A stretch of 64,000 nt of DNA from Radiobacillus deserti (GTDB lineage: Bacteria; Bacillota; Bacilli; Bacillales; Amphibacillaceae): the NCBI RefSeq assembly GCF_007301515.1, contig NZ_CP041666.1:3551399-3615398 (forward strand), given 5' to 3'. Below, one piece after another: positions 1 to 7,863 of the stretch. The notes below the pieces were generated by a model. The model made no database searches. It saw only the letters and a list, made by a program, of their open reading frames with translations, and was not told where the DNA came from. Position 1 is the stretch's first letter; every line of letters starts with the position of its first letter. The translations under genes were made by a program, and so were the position numbers.

Positions 1-216
1 CGCTCAAAAAGATGGCAATGCTGGATCTAATTGATGGCAATATTCAATATAGATCTATAAGAAAATAAAATAGGATTATTTTCAATATGATTAGCCTATT
101 CTAATGGGCCTAATTTAATCTATTTCTTAACAAGTGAAATTACACTGCGTAACAACTTGTTGGTTATTAAATGTTATCTTTCATGGTATATTGATAAAAT
201 AGAGGAGGAAATTCAA

Positions 217-1284
217 ATGCAAATGACAATTATTGAAAGGTGTAAAAGAAAAGAGATTTTACATTCCCTAGAGCTAGAGGAACATTCATATAATTATTGG
301 CTCCCGATCTTAGTTCGAGATCATAAAGAATTCGTTGAAGAGCTTTTTAGTGGAATATCTAATAATTCTTTTGATAGAATAATGCATTTTTTTGCAACTA
401 GATTTAATAATCAAGAATTGGAAAATAGAGCGGTTGCTAAAGCAATTTATGCGAAGTTAGGGTGGAATTCAGACTATTATGATGTTATTAATTCATTTTA
501 TACAACTTTTGTTGGTAGTTTAGTAGCATATTCGGAAAGTGAAAATGCAACATCATTTAAAGAAATTCATGAGGCACTTAAAAATGACAATACACTAAAA
601 AAAATAATACAAAACTGGAAATGCAGCTTATTTAGCTTTGGTGATAAAACTAATCTTAAAATTGCAATGTGCGGAGAATTAAAAGATATAGGTAAGGAAA
701 AGTATGCTAAAAAGGTTTTAGAAGAAGGAAATCTTCAACGTATTATTTTAGAAAAATATATTTTTGATAGTTCTAATAATAAGGATTTGAGTGAAAAAAT
801 TCTGGAATTCTCTTCTTTATGCCATTGCTTAGCTAACTTTATGCCTTGTCCAGAACCTCCTTTTAATCAATTAAAAGGTTGTTTGAATGATGTAAAAGAT
901 TATTTTCCGTTAATGATAGATAAAATACAAGAATGGTCAGAAGAAAGTATGATTAAAATTAAAATTCCAGAAGTAGAAATTTGGAAAGACGGAAAAAAGG
1001 AAATAAAAACAGAAATTGATAAGTTGCAGATAATTAGCTGGAAGGAGTGGTTTTCAGATGAAGAAAATCGTACGACCTTCTTTCTTGAAGATTATTATGA
1101 TATAGATTATGAAAAGGGAAGAAAGATATTAAAAGGGAAACCATTGTTCAAAAACCAAAAATTGTCACATGCAATTCCCCAAAAAAAAGAAGAGGTAGAA
1201 GAGTGTATTAGCAATATTATAACTATTACGAAGAGAAGAGCAGATTCGATGGCAAAAAGAATGATTTGTAGAATGAAGAATTAG
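217..1284 (+). CDS. Hypothetical protein, about 355 aa
   Basis: I do not recognise this protein. It is soluble, lysine- and glutamate-rich, with no signal peptide or membrane segment. A Cys/His/Pro stretch (CHCLANFMPCPEPPFNQLKG, near residues 206-225) precedes a segment reading DYFPLMIDKI. Such an NFMP...KG...DYF arrangement recalls families of unknown function found in defence and mobile regions, but I cannot name one. The open frame extends upstream to 157; I place the start at 217 because AGAGGAGG at 201-208 sits 8 bases before that ATG. It is followed by a small gene at 1465 in the same direction. Base composition is AT-rich like the rest of the island. Being a gene is likely; function is unknown. 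Confidence 0.7.
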   Translation: MQMTIIERCKRKEILHSLELEEHSYNYWLPILVRDHKEFVEELFSGISNNSFDRIMHFFATRFNNQELENRAVAKAIYAKLGWNSDYYDVINSFYTTFVGSLVAYSESENATSFKEIHEALKNDNTLKKIIQNWKCSLFSFGDKTNLKIAMCGELKDIGKEKYAKKVLEEGNLQRIILEKYIFDSSNNKDLSEKILEFSSLCHCLANFMPCPEPPFNQLKGCLNDVKDYFPLMIDKIQEWSEESMIKIKIPEVEIWKDGKKEIKTEIDKLQIISWKEWFSDEENRTTFFLEDYYDIDYEKGRKILKGKPLFKNQKLSHAIPQKKEEVEECISNIITITKRRADSMAKRMICRMKN

Positions 1285-1417
1285 ATACATATGGAGATAT
1301 TTATGTTTAATTTACATTTAATTCTGCTAATCTAAAGCCAACAACATTATTTATGTTTTTGAAAAACTGAATTTATAATTAACTACAGGGAGATAAAAAT
1401 CAATTTTAGCAAAGCTC

Positions 1418-1446
1418 TTCTTATTCACATAGTTTTTTTGTATAAT
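1418..1446 (+). promoter_or_regulatory. Candidate promoter for the 51-aa gene
   Basis: A perfect -10 hexamer TATAAT at 1441-1446 lies just upstream of the gene at 1465. The -35 candidate TTCTTA at 1418-1423 gives a 17-base spacer but is a weak match. Confidence 0.45.
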
Positions 1447-1464
1447 TAGATTGAGGTGATTTAT

Positions 1465-1620
1465 ATGGTAAAAATAGATGATGAATATAGTGATGATACA
1501 ATATTACACAAAGCAATCGAATTAGTTAAAATCGGAAAAACTTACGGAGAAGTTCAAAATAAATTTAATTTGTCAGATAATGATATTAATCTAATTGATT
1601 TTGTTATTAATGAGTTTTAG
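1465..1620 (+). CDS. Small acidic hypothetical protein, 51 aa
   Basis: The frame from ATG 1465 to TAG 1618-1620 encodes a 51-aa acidic protein starting MVKIDDEYSDDTILHKAIEL. A ribosome binding site GAGGTGAT lies at 1453-1460 and a TATAAT box just before it. The segment around KIGKTYGEVQNKFNLSDNDI could be a small helix-turn-helix, but this is a guess from pattern only. No family recognised. It sits between the 355-aa unknown protein and the convergent HTH gene at 1691. Confidence 0.6.
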   Translation: MVKIDDEYSDDTILHKAIELVKIGKTYGEVQNKFNLSDNDINLIDFVINEF

Positions 1621-1690
1621 TTTCTTATATCATATCTAGTAATTTCTAATATACACCTGATTTAGAGATTACTATCTAACTTAAAAACAG

Positions 1691-2293
1691 TTAGATTACT
1701 TCTATTTCAAAGTCCTCTTTAGTAAAGCCAAACTCTTCACGTTCCTTCTTTGTGAATAGTGACTCTTCACCTTCTGTAAACTTTTGCACTATTGTTTCTA
1801 CCTTCATCACATCATATATTCCTTGTTCAATTGCCTCTATTATAACAGCATCCATCCTAGCTTCCTTAAACGATTTCCCTAATTTTTGGAGCAAAGTCTC
1901 AGTTTCAACCAATCCCAATTGCATTGATAATGCTATGCGGAATACTATACATGCTGGAACTTCTCTTGATCCATTTATGTATCTACTAAGGGTAGCTTCT
2001 TTAATTAAACTACGCCTTGATAAAGTAGCCTGCGTTACATTATTTTCGAACATTAATTTATTCAAATACTGACGAAAATCCCCCTCTTGAACATTAGTAT
2101 TTCTTCTAACAGCATCTTCAAATCTCGAAAGACTCATTCTCGAAAACACATGCCCAAATCCTGTTTGTAAGTCTTCTTCAAATCTAATGTTACGTTTATA
2201 TTCTATTCGGATTGCTTCTAGCTTTCTAATCATTTCACCGTTATCAATAAGAAGTTGAATATTCGTTAGAATTCGGTTCAATTTTATGCTCAT
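1691..2293 (-). CDS. Helix-turn-helix regulator, 200 aa
   Basis: The N-terminal 75 residues are helical and charged (LNRILTNIQLLIDNGEMIRK). The middle holds an Xre-like helix-turn-helix around residues 84-115 (VTQATLSRRSLIKEATLSRYINGSREVP). The C-terminal part is a helical domain of about 85 residues. Ribosome binding site AGAGGTGAT precedes the ATG at 2293. The likely role is sequence-specific DNA binding and regulation of the island, inferred from the HTH only. It converges with the small gene ending at 1620 and lies downstream of the R gene at 2643-3695, separated by an inverted repeat. Confidence 0.7.
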   Translation of the reverse strand: MSIKLNRILTNIQLLIDNGEMIRKLEAIRIEYKRNIRFEEDLQTGFGHVFSRMSLSRFEDAVRRNTNVQEGDFRQYLNKLMFENNVTQATLSRRSLIKEATLSRYINGSREVPACIVFRIALSMQLGLVETETLLQKLGKSFKEARMDAVIIEAIEQGIYDVMKVETIVQKFTEGEESLFTKKEREEFGFTKEDFEIEVI

Positions 2294-2458
2294 TTATATC
2301 ACCTCTTAAAACAGAATAATATACCTACAATAATTAAAGTTTGCATCCTATCTCTTACACTATTATTATAATATCATTCTACAATCCCCAATATATGATT
2401 GCTCTGAAGTAAGAATATACAATACATAACTCTTAATAAACATAAGAAATTTGCTTTA

Positions 2459-2498
2459 TTTTTAAGTACTATGAAAAAGTGTTCATAGCACTTAAAAA
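2459..2498. repeat. Imperfect inverted repeat, 17-base arms
   Basis: Left arm 2459-2475 and right arm 2482-2498 are complementary at 16 of 17 positions around the loop AAAGTG. The arms run T-rich to A-rich, opposite to an intrinsic terminator on either strand, so an operator or other protein site is more likely. The 2294-2642 interval holds no other recognisable feature. Confidence 0.5.
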
Positions 2499-2642
2499 TA
2501 TGAGAGATTAGAGATAGGGTCTATTATAGAAGAACACACTATAACCCTTGAAGTATTTAATCCTCCCGTGAGACTTTCAATTTATATTTAGAACAATTCG
2601 AATATCTTTATATTATAGTCTATCTCTAAATACAAACGACTT

Positions 2643-3695
2643 TTAGAACCTTATTTGCATTGTCAAACTAAACTCGAGTTCTCCACCTTCATTATGGACT
2701 AATAAACCTGCACTGGTTCTTCCTGTACTTGGTGTGTCAAACTTGGTGTGATTATAAAGGTATTCTTTTAGCCTATTTCGATCGTAAATATGATAGCAAA
2801 GAACTTCTGCATTTTCTTTCACTACAATATAACCTCCATTTGCTTCATCGAGGCCCGTCCATTCAGTAAGTGGAACCATCCCCAACGCAATTGCCACCAA
2901 AAATTCTTGTACTTTATATTTAATGATACGTGGGTTTTCAGTTGGGTTATAATCTAAAAATGATTGTACAACTTCAGAAACTTTTTTACCTCTTACAAAA
3001 TACGATTCTAAGAAAATTTGTGAAATAATTTCAGGTAACCTGTAATCTATCATTTGTAAATTTTCCTTAAAAATGGTAGAAGGGACATCTTTATAAAGTA
3101 AATCAATACCTAAATCACGAATTGCAGATATTCGATTCTTAATCTTGCTACTTCCTGAAAGAGAATTTATTCTATTCATTTCATTTTCAGAAATAGGAGC
3201 AGATAGCTGATACTTTAAAACTGTCCCATTTGAAGCATTCAAGAGTGTAGGTTTGTTACCAAGATAGGATTTAATACTAAAAGAAAGAGTAGGTTCAAAA
3301 CCAGTAACATCATCATGGATTTTTAAAATTATATCACCTTTTGTATCCGACCGTTCTTTAATTGAATTAATTTTGAGCTGCTCAATTATTGAGTTTATTT
3401 CCGGAATACTAAAAGTACCTGTACCTAATTGAATTTTTTCAATTAATATTTCCTCCATGCTCTCAAAAGTACTAATTGGAATAGTAATCTGAGTATTTTC
3501 ATATTCAAATATAATTTGATTTGTTGATGAATCTCTATTATATTCAATATCACGCCTGATTGATGAAAGTATTTTATAATAGACATTTGGTACTTTATTC
3601 ATACTTGAATCAGCAGCATATAGCTTTCCAGAAGCTAGGGTATGTAGAAAAACATAGAATTCTGACCATTCTCCTTTATTATATTTAAACTCCAT
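2643..3695 (-). CDS. HpaII-family type II restriction endonuclease
   Basis: The 350-aa product begins MEFKYNKGEWSEFYVFLHTL and contains SFSIKSYLGNKPTLLNAS near residues 137-154. Both patterns match my recollection of the HpaII-type restriction enzyme family, whose founder cuts CCGG; length also fits. It is divergent from a C5-cytosine methyltransferase 147 bases away, the usual R-M arrangement. GGAGG precedes the ATG at 3695. The exact target of this enzyme is not established by sequence: HpaII-like enzymes may differ in specificity. Expression is probably controlled from the palindromes at 3719-3795. Confidence 0.8.
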   Translation of the reverse strand: MEFKYNKGEWSEFYVFLHTLASGKLYAADSSMNKVPNVYYKILSSIRRDIEYNRDSSTNQIIFEYENTQITIPISTFESMEEILIEKIQLGTGTFSIPEINSIIEQLKINSIKERSDTKGDIILKIHDDVTGFEPTLSFSIKSYLGNKPTLLNASNGTVLKYQLSAPISENEMNRINSLSGSSKIKNRISAIRDLGIDLLYKDVPSTIFKENLQMIDYRLPEIISQIFLESYFVRGKKVSEVVQSFLDYNPTENPRIIKYKVQEFLVAIALGMVPLTEWTGLDEANGGYIVVKENAEVLCYHIYDRNRLKEYLYNHTKFDTPSTGRTSAGLLVHNEGGELEFSLTMQIRF

Positions 3696-3718
3696 AATAG
3701 TACCTCCATGTTTTTTAA

Positions 3719-3748
3719 TTTAATTATATCATTAATGATATAATTAAA
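3719..3748. promoter_or_regulatory. Perfect 30-base palindrome, candidate operator 1 of the R-M locus
   Basis: Fourteen-base arms (left arm TTTAATTATATCAT) flank a self-complementary TA centre, giving perfect dyad symmetry over 30 bases. It lies 23 bases upstream of the endonuclease start codon, where it would overlap the endonuclease promoter and leader. A dimeric regulator site is the natural reading; the RHH-like N terminus of the methyltransferase is the obvious candidate ligand (inference). Confidence 0.65.
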
Positions 3749-3760
3749 CCTATACGGTCA

Positions 3761-3795
3761 TTTTTTTGATTTTTCAAATTGAAAAATCAAAAAAA
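3761..3795. promoter_or_regulatory. Perfect 35-base palindrome, candidate operator 2 of the R-M locus
   Basis: Left arm 3761-3777 (TTTTTTTGATTTTTCAA) is perfectly complementary to 3779-3795 around a single central A at 3778. It lies in the divergent R/M promoter region, 47 bases before the methyltransferase start. It differs in sequence from the palindrome at 3719. As RNA it would fold into a stable hairpin, but with a one-base loop it is better read as a DNA site or cruciform. Confidence 0.65.
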
Positions 3796-3842
3796 AACAT
3801 GTATAGTTATAGGACTAGGGTTCTTATAAAGGAGAATGAAAA

Positions 3843-4991
3843 ATGAGAGGCGGATTCAGAGAAGGTGCTGGGAGAAAATCAAAAAAAACAAGAAAAATAG
3901 CAGCGAATGTATATTTGCCCCTAGAACTTTATGAGAAAATAGGAAAATTAGAAATAAATAACTGTTCCAGTTTTAGTAAAAAGTGTGTTTACTTATTAGC
4001 AAATGCAATAGAGAATTCTAATAAAGAGGAATTAGAGATGAATGATAAACTAAGATTTATAGATTTATTTGCAGGTATAGGTGGTATAAGAATAGGATTT
4101 GAAGATAAAAATACCACTGGAGTTTTTAGTTCAGAATGGGATAAATTTGCTCAGAAGACTTATGAAGCTAACTATGGGGAAAGACCTCATGGAGATATAA
4201 CTCAGATTAAAGTAGAAGATATCCCTGAACACGATGTCTTACTAGCAGGTTTTCCTTGCCAACCATTTTCAATGATTGGGAAAAGGGAAGGTTTTAAGCA
4301 CGAAACACAAGGTAACCTTTTTTTTGATGTTCTGAGGATAATGTCCCACCACATGCCCAAAATGTTCCTGTTGGAGAATGTACAAGGTCTGCTGACTATC
4401 CAAAATGGGGAAGCATTTAATTTGATTATTAAATCCCTAGAAGATTTGGGTTATAACGTTTTTTATGAGGTCCTTGATGCACAAAACTTTGGGTTACCCC
4501 AAATTAGAAAACGTGTTATTATTATTGGTTTTAGAAATGATTTAAAAATTAAAGATTTTAAATTCCCACAAGGGAACCCTGATTTCCGAAAAAATATTTG
4601 TGAAATTTTAGAAAACAATCCTGAAGGTTATTCCATCTCTGAACATCTTCAAAAAAGTTATTTGTTTAAGAAAGATGATGGGAAACCGCAAATTGTTGAT
4701 AATCATTCTAAAATTCAAGTAAAAACCCTAGTTGCATCTTATCATAAAATCCAACGTTTAACAGGAACTTTTGTTAAAGGCGGAAGTACTGGGATTAGGC
4801 TTTTCTCAGAATTAGAGTGTAAAAGATTAATGGGATTTCCTGATGACTTTAAAGTACCTGTTTCCAGAACACAAATGTATAGACAATTTGGAAATTCCGT
4901 AGCTGTTCCTATGATCAAGGCAGTGGCTGATGAAATGAAGGCAGTTTATTATAATTCAATCAAAAATAAAGAAGTCTATACGAAAGTATAG
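3843..4991 (+). CDS. C5-cytosine DNA methyltransferase with fused N-terminal regulator-like domain
   Basis: Residues 69-382 are a complete C5-cytosine methyltransferase: motif I (DLFAGIGGIRIGF, 74-86), motif IV with the catalytic cysteine (GFPCQPFS, Cys139), motif VI (ENV), motif VIII (QIRKRV) and motif X (QFGNSVAVPM). It should protect the target of the divergent HpaII-like enzyme. Residues 1-60 are extra: GGFREGAGRKSKKTRK, then a ribbon-helix-helix-like segment (ANVYLPLELYEKIGKL...SFSKKCVYLLANAIE). N-terminal DNA-binding extensions that repress R-M expression are known in other C5 methyltransferases. A second start with ribosome binding site AAAGAGGA lies at ATG 4038 (residue 66), just before the catalytic domain. 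The main start at 3843 is preceded by AAAGGAGAATG. Confidence 0.93.
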   Translation: MRGGFREGAGRKSKKTRKIAANVYLPLELYEKIGKLEINNCSSFSKKCVYLLANAIENSNKEELEMNDKLRFIDLFAGIGGIRIGFEDKNTTGVFSSEWDKFAQKTYEANYGERPHGDITQIKVEDIPEHDVLLAGFPCQPFSMIGKREGFKHETQGNLFFDVLRIMSHHMPKMFLLENVQGLLTIQNGEAFNLIIKSLEDLGYNVFYEVLDAQNFGLPQIRKRVIIIGFRNDLKIKDFKFPQGNPDFRKNICEILENNPEGYSISEHLQKSYLFKKDDGKPQIVDNHSKIQVKTLVASYHKIQRLTGTFVKGGSTGIRLFSELECKRLMGFPDDFKVPVSRTQMYRQFGNSVAVPMIKAVADEMKAVYYNSIKNKEVYTKV

Positions 4992-4999
4992 ACTTTTTT
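4972..4999 (+). terminator. Intrinsic terminator overlapping the methyltransferase stop codon
   Basis: AAGTCTATAC, loop GAAA, GTATAGACTT, then T-run to 4999. The stem encodes the last four or five codons of the methyltransferase. Confidence 0.85.
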
Positions 5000-5234
5000 G
5001 ATTTCAAAATAGTAACAATCTATCTCCTTCCCATCAGTGGACAAAAGAATCAGCGTATATCCACTCCAAGTTCATTTATAAAGTTAGAATATATCGAACT
5101 ATTTTCTTCAATGAGAAAGCCTTATCAACGGTTCTCGCAAATGTAAATTCTGATAGGATAGGATTGTATTAAATAATCAAAGTAATGTATAGTCTATTCC
5201 TATTTACCATATATTTTTCATAATTCAGCTAAAC

Positions 5235-5281
5235 AAAAAAGGCTACTGCAGCCTTTAAGAAGCTATTTTACAGTAGTCTTT
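5235..5281 (-). terminator. Intrinsic terminator after the 88-aa Xre gene
   Basis: Arms 5238-5248 and 5271-5281 pair over 11 bases with one G-U. On the minus strand the stem is followed by a run of six T. The interval 5000-5234 shows nothing else recognisable. Confidence 0.75.
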
Positions 5282-5297
5282 TATTTATTATTCCCAA

Positions 5298-5564
5298 TTA
5301 ACCAGCATTACTCTCCTTTGACACAATCTCCTGCAAATACATATAGATATCCTCCATTGACCACAATGATATTAAAATTTTCATCCTTGTTTCTAATTCG
5401 GGAAATCTTTTGTTTTTTTCTATTCGCCAAATATAGGATGGTGAGTAACCAACGATTTCAGACAAATCCTGTAATGAAAGATGGTGTTCTAAACGGTAAT
5501 CTCGCAAAAGTCCCCCAAAATCCCCAATTGCAGTATTAATCCTATCCATTCCTTTATTGCTCAT
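5298..5564 (-). CDS. Xre-family HTH regulator, 88 aa
   Basis: A single HTH domain fills residues 18-58 (LRDYRLEHHLSLQDLSEIVGYSPSYIWRIEKNKRFP), the classic Xre/Cro pattern with SLQDLSEIVG and SPSYIWRIE helices. It is followed by a short acidic tail (MEDIYMYLQEIVSKE). The ribosome binding site AGGAGGAG is well placed before ATG 5564. It has no adjacent partner on the same strand; the next gene, at 5750, diverges. It may regulate itself and that neighbour, by position. Confidence 0.82.
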   Translation of the reverse strand: MSNKGMDRINTAIGDFGGLLRDYRLEHHLSLQDLSEIVGYSPSYIWRIEKNKRFPELETRMKILISLWSMEDIYMYLQEIVSKESNAG

Positions 5565-5749
5565 TTCTTTCTCCTCCTATTTTTATTACTGGTATGTGCC
5601 CAGTACCTTCTGTTTTGGTTAACCTCTTATTATAAGCAAGTAAGTCACTCTCCATAACTATCAAAATGTAAATATGGAATATTTCTTTTCTATGAATCTA
5701 CTATAGAGATATAAAGAAAAAGTCATAAAAAACTAAAGGAGTGATGTAA

Positions 5750-5980
5750 ATGAGTCCAGACGAATTCATGAGTTTATCGATTAACGAAAGGCTAAAGACT
5801 GTGAACAAAATGCTAGAAAAAGAGGAGAAGGACCATTTGAGGAACGTAAGTAAGAAGGTAGGAATTCCATACTCAGCCTTCACAAAAATTATGCGAGAGA
5901 GTGGTAGTTACCAATACAACCAAACTAGCAAGAAATATGAGAAACTACTGAGCTTAGAGGAATATGAACAATATCTATAA
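5750..5980 (+). CDS. Hypothetical small protein, N-terminal part of an interrupted gene
   Basis: The 76-aa product begins MSPDEFMSLSINERLKTVN and has a helix-turn-helix-like segment (VSKKVGIPYSAFTKIMRESG, about residues 34-53). AAAGGAGTGATG precedes the start. The frame stops at TAA 5978-5980 but continues without a break in the same frame for another 318 bases, in a sequence that reads like the natural continuation (linker, then ETLSFLEEHLDELKKLL). From memory, Bacillus plasmid and phage proteins of about 180 aa have this two-part layout. I therefore think this is the first half of a gene cut by one nonsense codon. Alternatively the stop is genuine and the HTH part works alone. Confidence 0.6.
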   Translation: MSPDEFMSLSINERLKTVNKMLEKEEKDHLRNVSKKVGIPYSAFTKIMRESGSYQYNQTSKKYEKLLSLEEYEQYL

Positions 5981-6298
5981 TTAGCTACAAATAAAGCTGA
6001 TAAAACTAACGAAACGTTGAGTTTCCTTGAAGAACATTTAGATGAACTGAAAAAACTATTGGTGATACAGCAAATTCAGTTGATTTTGGACTCTGAAGTA
6101 TATGACCCTACATGCAGCACAGTAACCAAATCATTCCAAGTCAATGCAAACATTTATAATCAGTTCACAGAGTTATGTTCAACACAATTTCCTCATCTCC
6201 GCCAAAAAGATCTCGTGAGTCAATGTTTATTTGATTTTGTCAAGAGGTTTCAAAACACCCACCCTGATAAATCAGGGTGGGTCCTTTATTATCATTAG
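5981..6298 (+). pseudogene. In-frame continuation of the 5750 gene after a TAA stop
   Basis: The frame opens directly after the stop codon at 5978-5980. It could restart only at TTG 6017, which lacks a good ribosome binding site. It encodes a helical segment (SFLEEHLDELKKLL) and a compact C-terminal part (FQVNANIYNQFTELCSTQFPHLRQKDLVSQCLFDFVKRF) that resembles a ribbon-helix-helix-like or plasmid copy-control type domain. The last 13 codons run into a terminator hairpin, so the original 3' end may also be altered. Decay after acquisition is the simplest reading. Confidence 0.5.
6258..6287 (+). terminator. Intrinsic terminator
   Basis: Perfect 11-base stem (CCCACCCTGAT / ATCAGGGTGGG, 6258-6268 and 6271-6281) followed by TCCTTTATT. 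It overlaps the tail of the interrupted gene, just before the convergent gene at 6313. Confidence 0.75.
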
Positions 6299-6312
6299 TG
6301 CATAATTTCCTG

Positions 6313-7317
6313 TTAACCTCTATCTTTAGTATCTTTAGCTTGACTAATGTCTTTTATTTTTCCTCCGTAAATATATGGTGAAAAGAAAAAAATAAATTTT
6401 TCAAACACCTCAGCGAGTTGACCGGCTATAACAGGAATGTTGTATCCATCTGACTCTATGCTATAGTTAATTGTTCTTTTATCATCTCTAAAGTAAATAG
6501 TGGGACTAATACTCTTCCTTAGAAGTTCTTCCTTTTCACAAAAGTGCTGGTATGCACTTGATAAACATCGTTCAAAACGAATTCCTATAACAACAGCCTT
6601 TCGTTTCTTACTCGGTATTGAGCAAAAGTATGTTATATTTCCTATTCCTGCTCCAAATGTTAATTGTTTACTATATTTCAAATCTTTTTTACTGTAGTGA
6701 AAACTTAAAAAATTTGGTACTTTACGACAAAATGTTTCCATAAGGTATTTTTTAATATCATAATCACTTTCGAAATCAAAACTATTTCCCCCAACATAGG
6801 TCCTACCAAGATGTGTATCAGGCATCCATAAGTAGTCATCAACCACCTTCAACTTTTCCTCAATTTCATTAATGGAATCCAGTTTATCCCAGATATCTAA
6901 TGGATAGCAAGTATTCAAAGACGCAATGCGTTTTTTCACATCTGGTTGAAGCTCTATGGCATAAAAATTTATATACTTATGTGGGCTATCTTGAAGTAAT
7001 TGCTTTATTCCATCAATGTGTTTCTGTTGGAACTTTTCCGCAATCCAAAGTACATATCCCTCGGAGATATTGTTGATTAATGGAGTTACCTTATCCATTT
7101 GATGATTGTAACTATCTGAAGGCCCTACTTGATTTTCAATGAATATTTCGATTCTTCTTTCAGAATTAATCGCATAAAGATCTATTCGCTTTTTTCCAAC
7201 ACTTTCTTCAATTTTTATCCCCTCAATAGAAATTCCAATTAGCTCTTCTATCACCTTTTTATTCTTTTTCAAATAAAGCGTTAAAATGACTTCCTCTTTT
7301 CTACCTCCTATACTCAT
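6313..7317 (-). CDS. PD-(D/E)XK nuclease-like protein (DUF4268-like), 334 aa
   Basis: The N-terminal region has the restriction-enzyme fold signature: KKRIDLYAI (Asp46) followed by IEIFIENQVGPSD (Glu61, Gln63 in the usual lysine place), then helical SYNHQMDKVTPL and a YVLWIAEKF strand. This matches the DUF4268-type arrangement of VIENQ...D as I remember it. The C-terminal part (FLSFHYSKKDLKYSK...) looks like the second domain of that family, with an uncertain role. Its start codon overlaps the stop of the upstream Xre gene by four bases (ATGA), so the two are co-translated. A nuclease in defence, or a toxin held by the Xre partner, is inferred. No catalytic activity is shown. Confidence 0.65.
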   Translation of the reverse strand: MSIGGRKEEVILTLYLKKNKKVIEELIGISIEGIKIEESVGKKRIDLYAINSERRIEIFIENQVGPSDSYNHQMDKVTPLINNISEGYVLWIAEKFQQKHIDGIKQLLQDSPHKYINFYAIELQPDVKKRIASLNTCYPLDIWDKLDSINEIEEKLKVVDDYLWMPDTHLGRTYVGGNSFDFESDYDIKKYLMETFCRKVPNFLSFHYSKKDLKYSKQLTFGAGIGNITYFCSIPSKKRKAVVIGIRFERCLSSAYQHFCEKEELLRKSISPTIYFRDDKRTINYSIESDGYNIPVIAGQLAEVFEKFIFFFSPYIYGGKIKDISQAKDTKDRG

Positions 7318-7568
7318 TTTGCCAATTCCTTTTCTTTAGATTGTAATTTAGTAACCAGTTGATATAAAGGCATATCCAACACTTTTGCTATATTCCAAAC
7401 CTTATCCAAAGTTGGTGTCTTTCTTGTTCCATTTTTCAACCTTGAAAGTAGCCCCCCTGTCACTCCCGCTTCAGTTGCTAATTTGTTTTGGCTAATACCT
7501 TTCTTTTTACGATAATGCTCAACTAATTCTACAAAAACTTCAGTTATTTCCTCTGGACTCATTTTCAT
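7314..7568 (-). CDS. Xre-family HTH regulator, 84 aa
   Basis: Residues about 18-60 form an HTH (ISQNKLATEAGVTGGLLSRLKNGTRKTPTLDKVWNIAKVL), with the typical Q-x-x-LA and LSRLKNG signature. The frame is open from 7601. I choose ATG 7568 because GAAGGAGAG is correctly placed before it and the upstream residues look non-coding. It forms a two-gene unit with the nuclease-like gene (ATGA overlap at 7314-7317). This fits autoregulation of the pair, as in many Xre-controlled toxin-antitoxin or defence modules (inference). Confidence 0.82.
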   Translation of the reverse strand: MKMSPEEITEVFVELVEHYRKKKGISQNKLATEAGVTGGLLSRLKNGTRKTPTLDKVWNIAKVLDMPLYQLVTKLQSKEKELAK

Positions 7569-7820
7569 GATCTCTCCTTCGTGATGTATTGACTGTTTCA
7601 AAACATAGCATTTCCCGTGAAGGCGGTCTCTATCAACAACTTATTATTATGTGCGGTAAGAGGCTCTTTTATACCATTTCTTATAGTCAAAAGAAAAACT
7701 ATAGTTGTTATAATATTCAGTTAATAAACTTTACTCAACTGTCTATATAAGGAGATAATCTAACATACTTATACAGGTAGATGAGCAAATAAAGGGACGT
7801 TAATTTATTCAGGTCATCCA

Positions 7821-7863
7821 AAAACCACCCTTCTGCTTTGTTCGAGCCTTTTGGGTGGTTTTC
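7821..7863 (-). terminator. Hairpin with long loop, possible terminator
   Basis: AAAACCACCC at 7822-7831 pairs with GGGTGGTTTT at 7854-7863 across a 22-base loop; T-rich sequence follows on both strands. In the 7569-8347 stretch I see no confident gene. A 76-codon minus-strand frame (7809-8039) ends at this hairpin but lacks a ribosome binding site. Confidence 0.4.
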
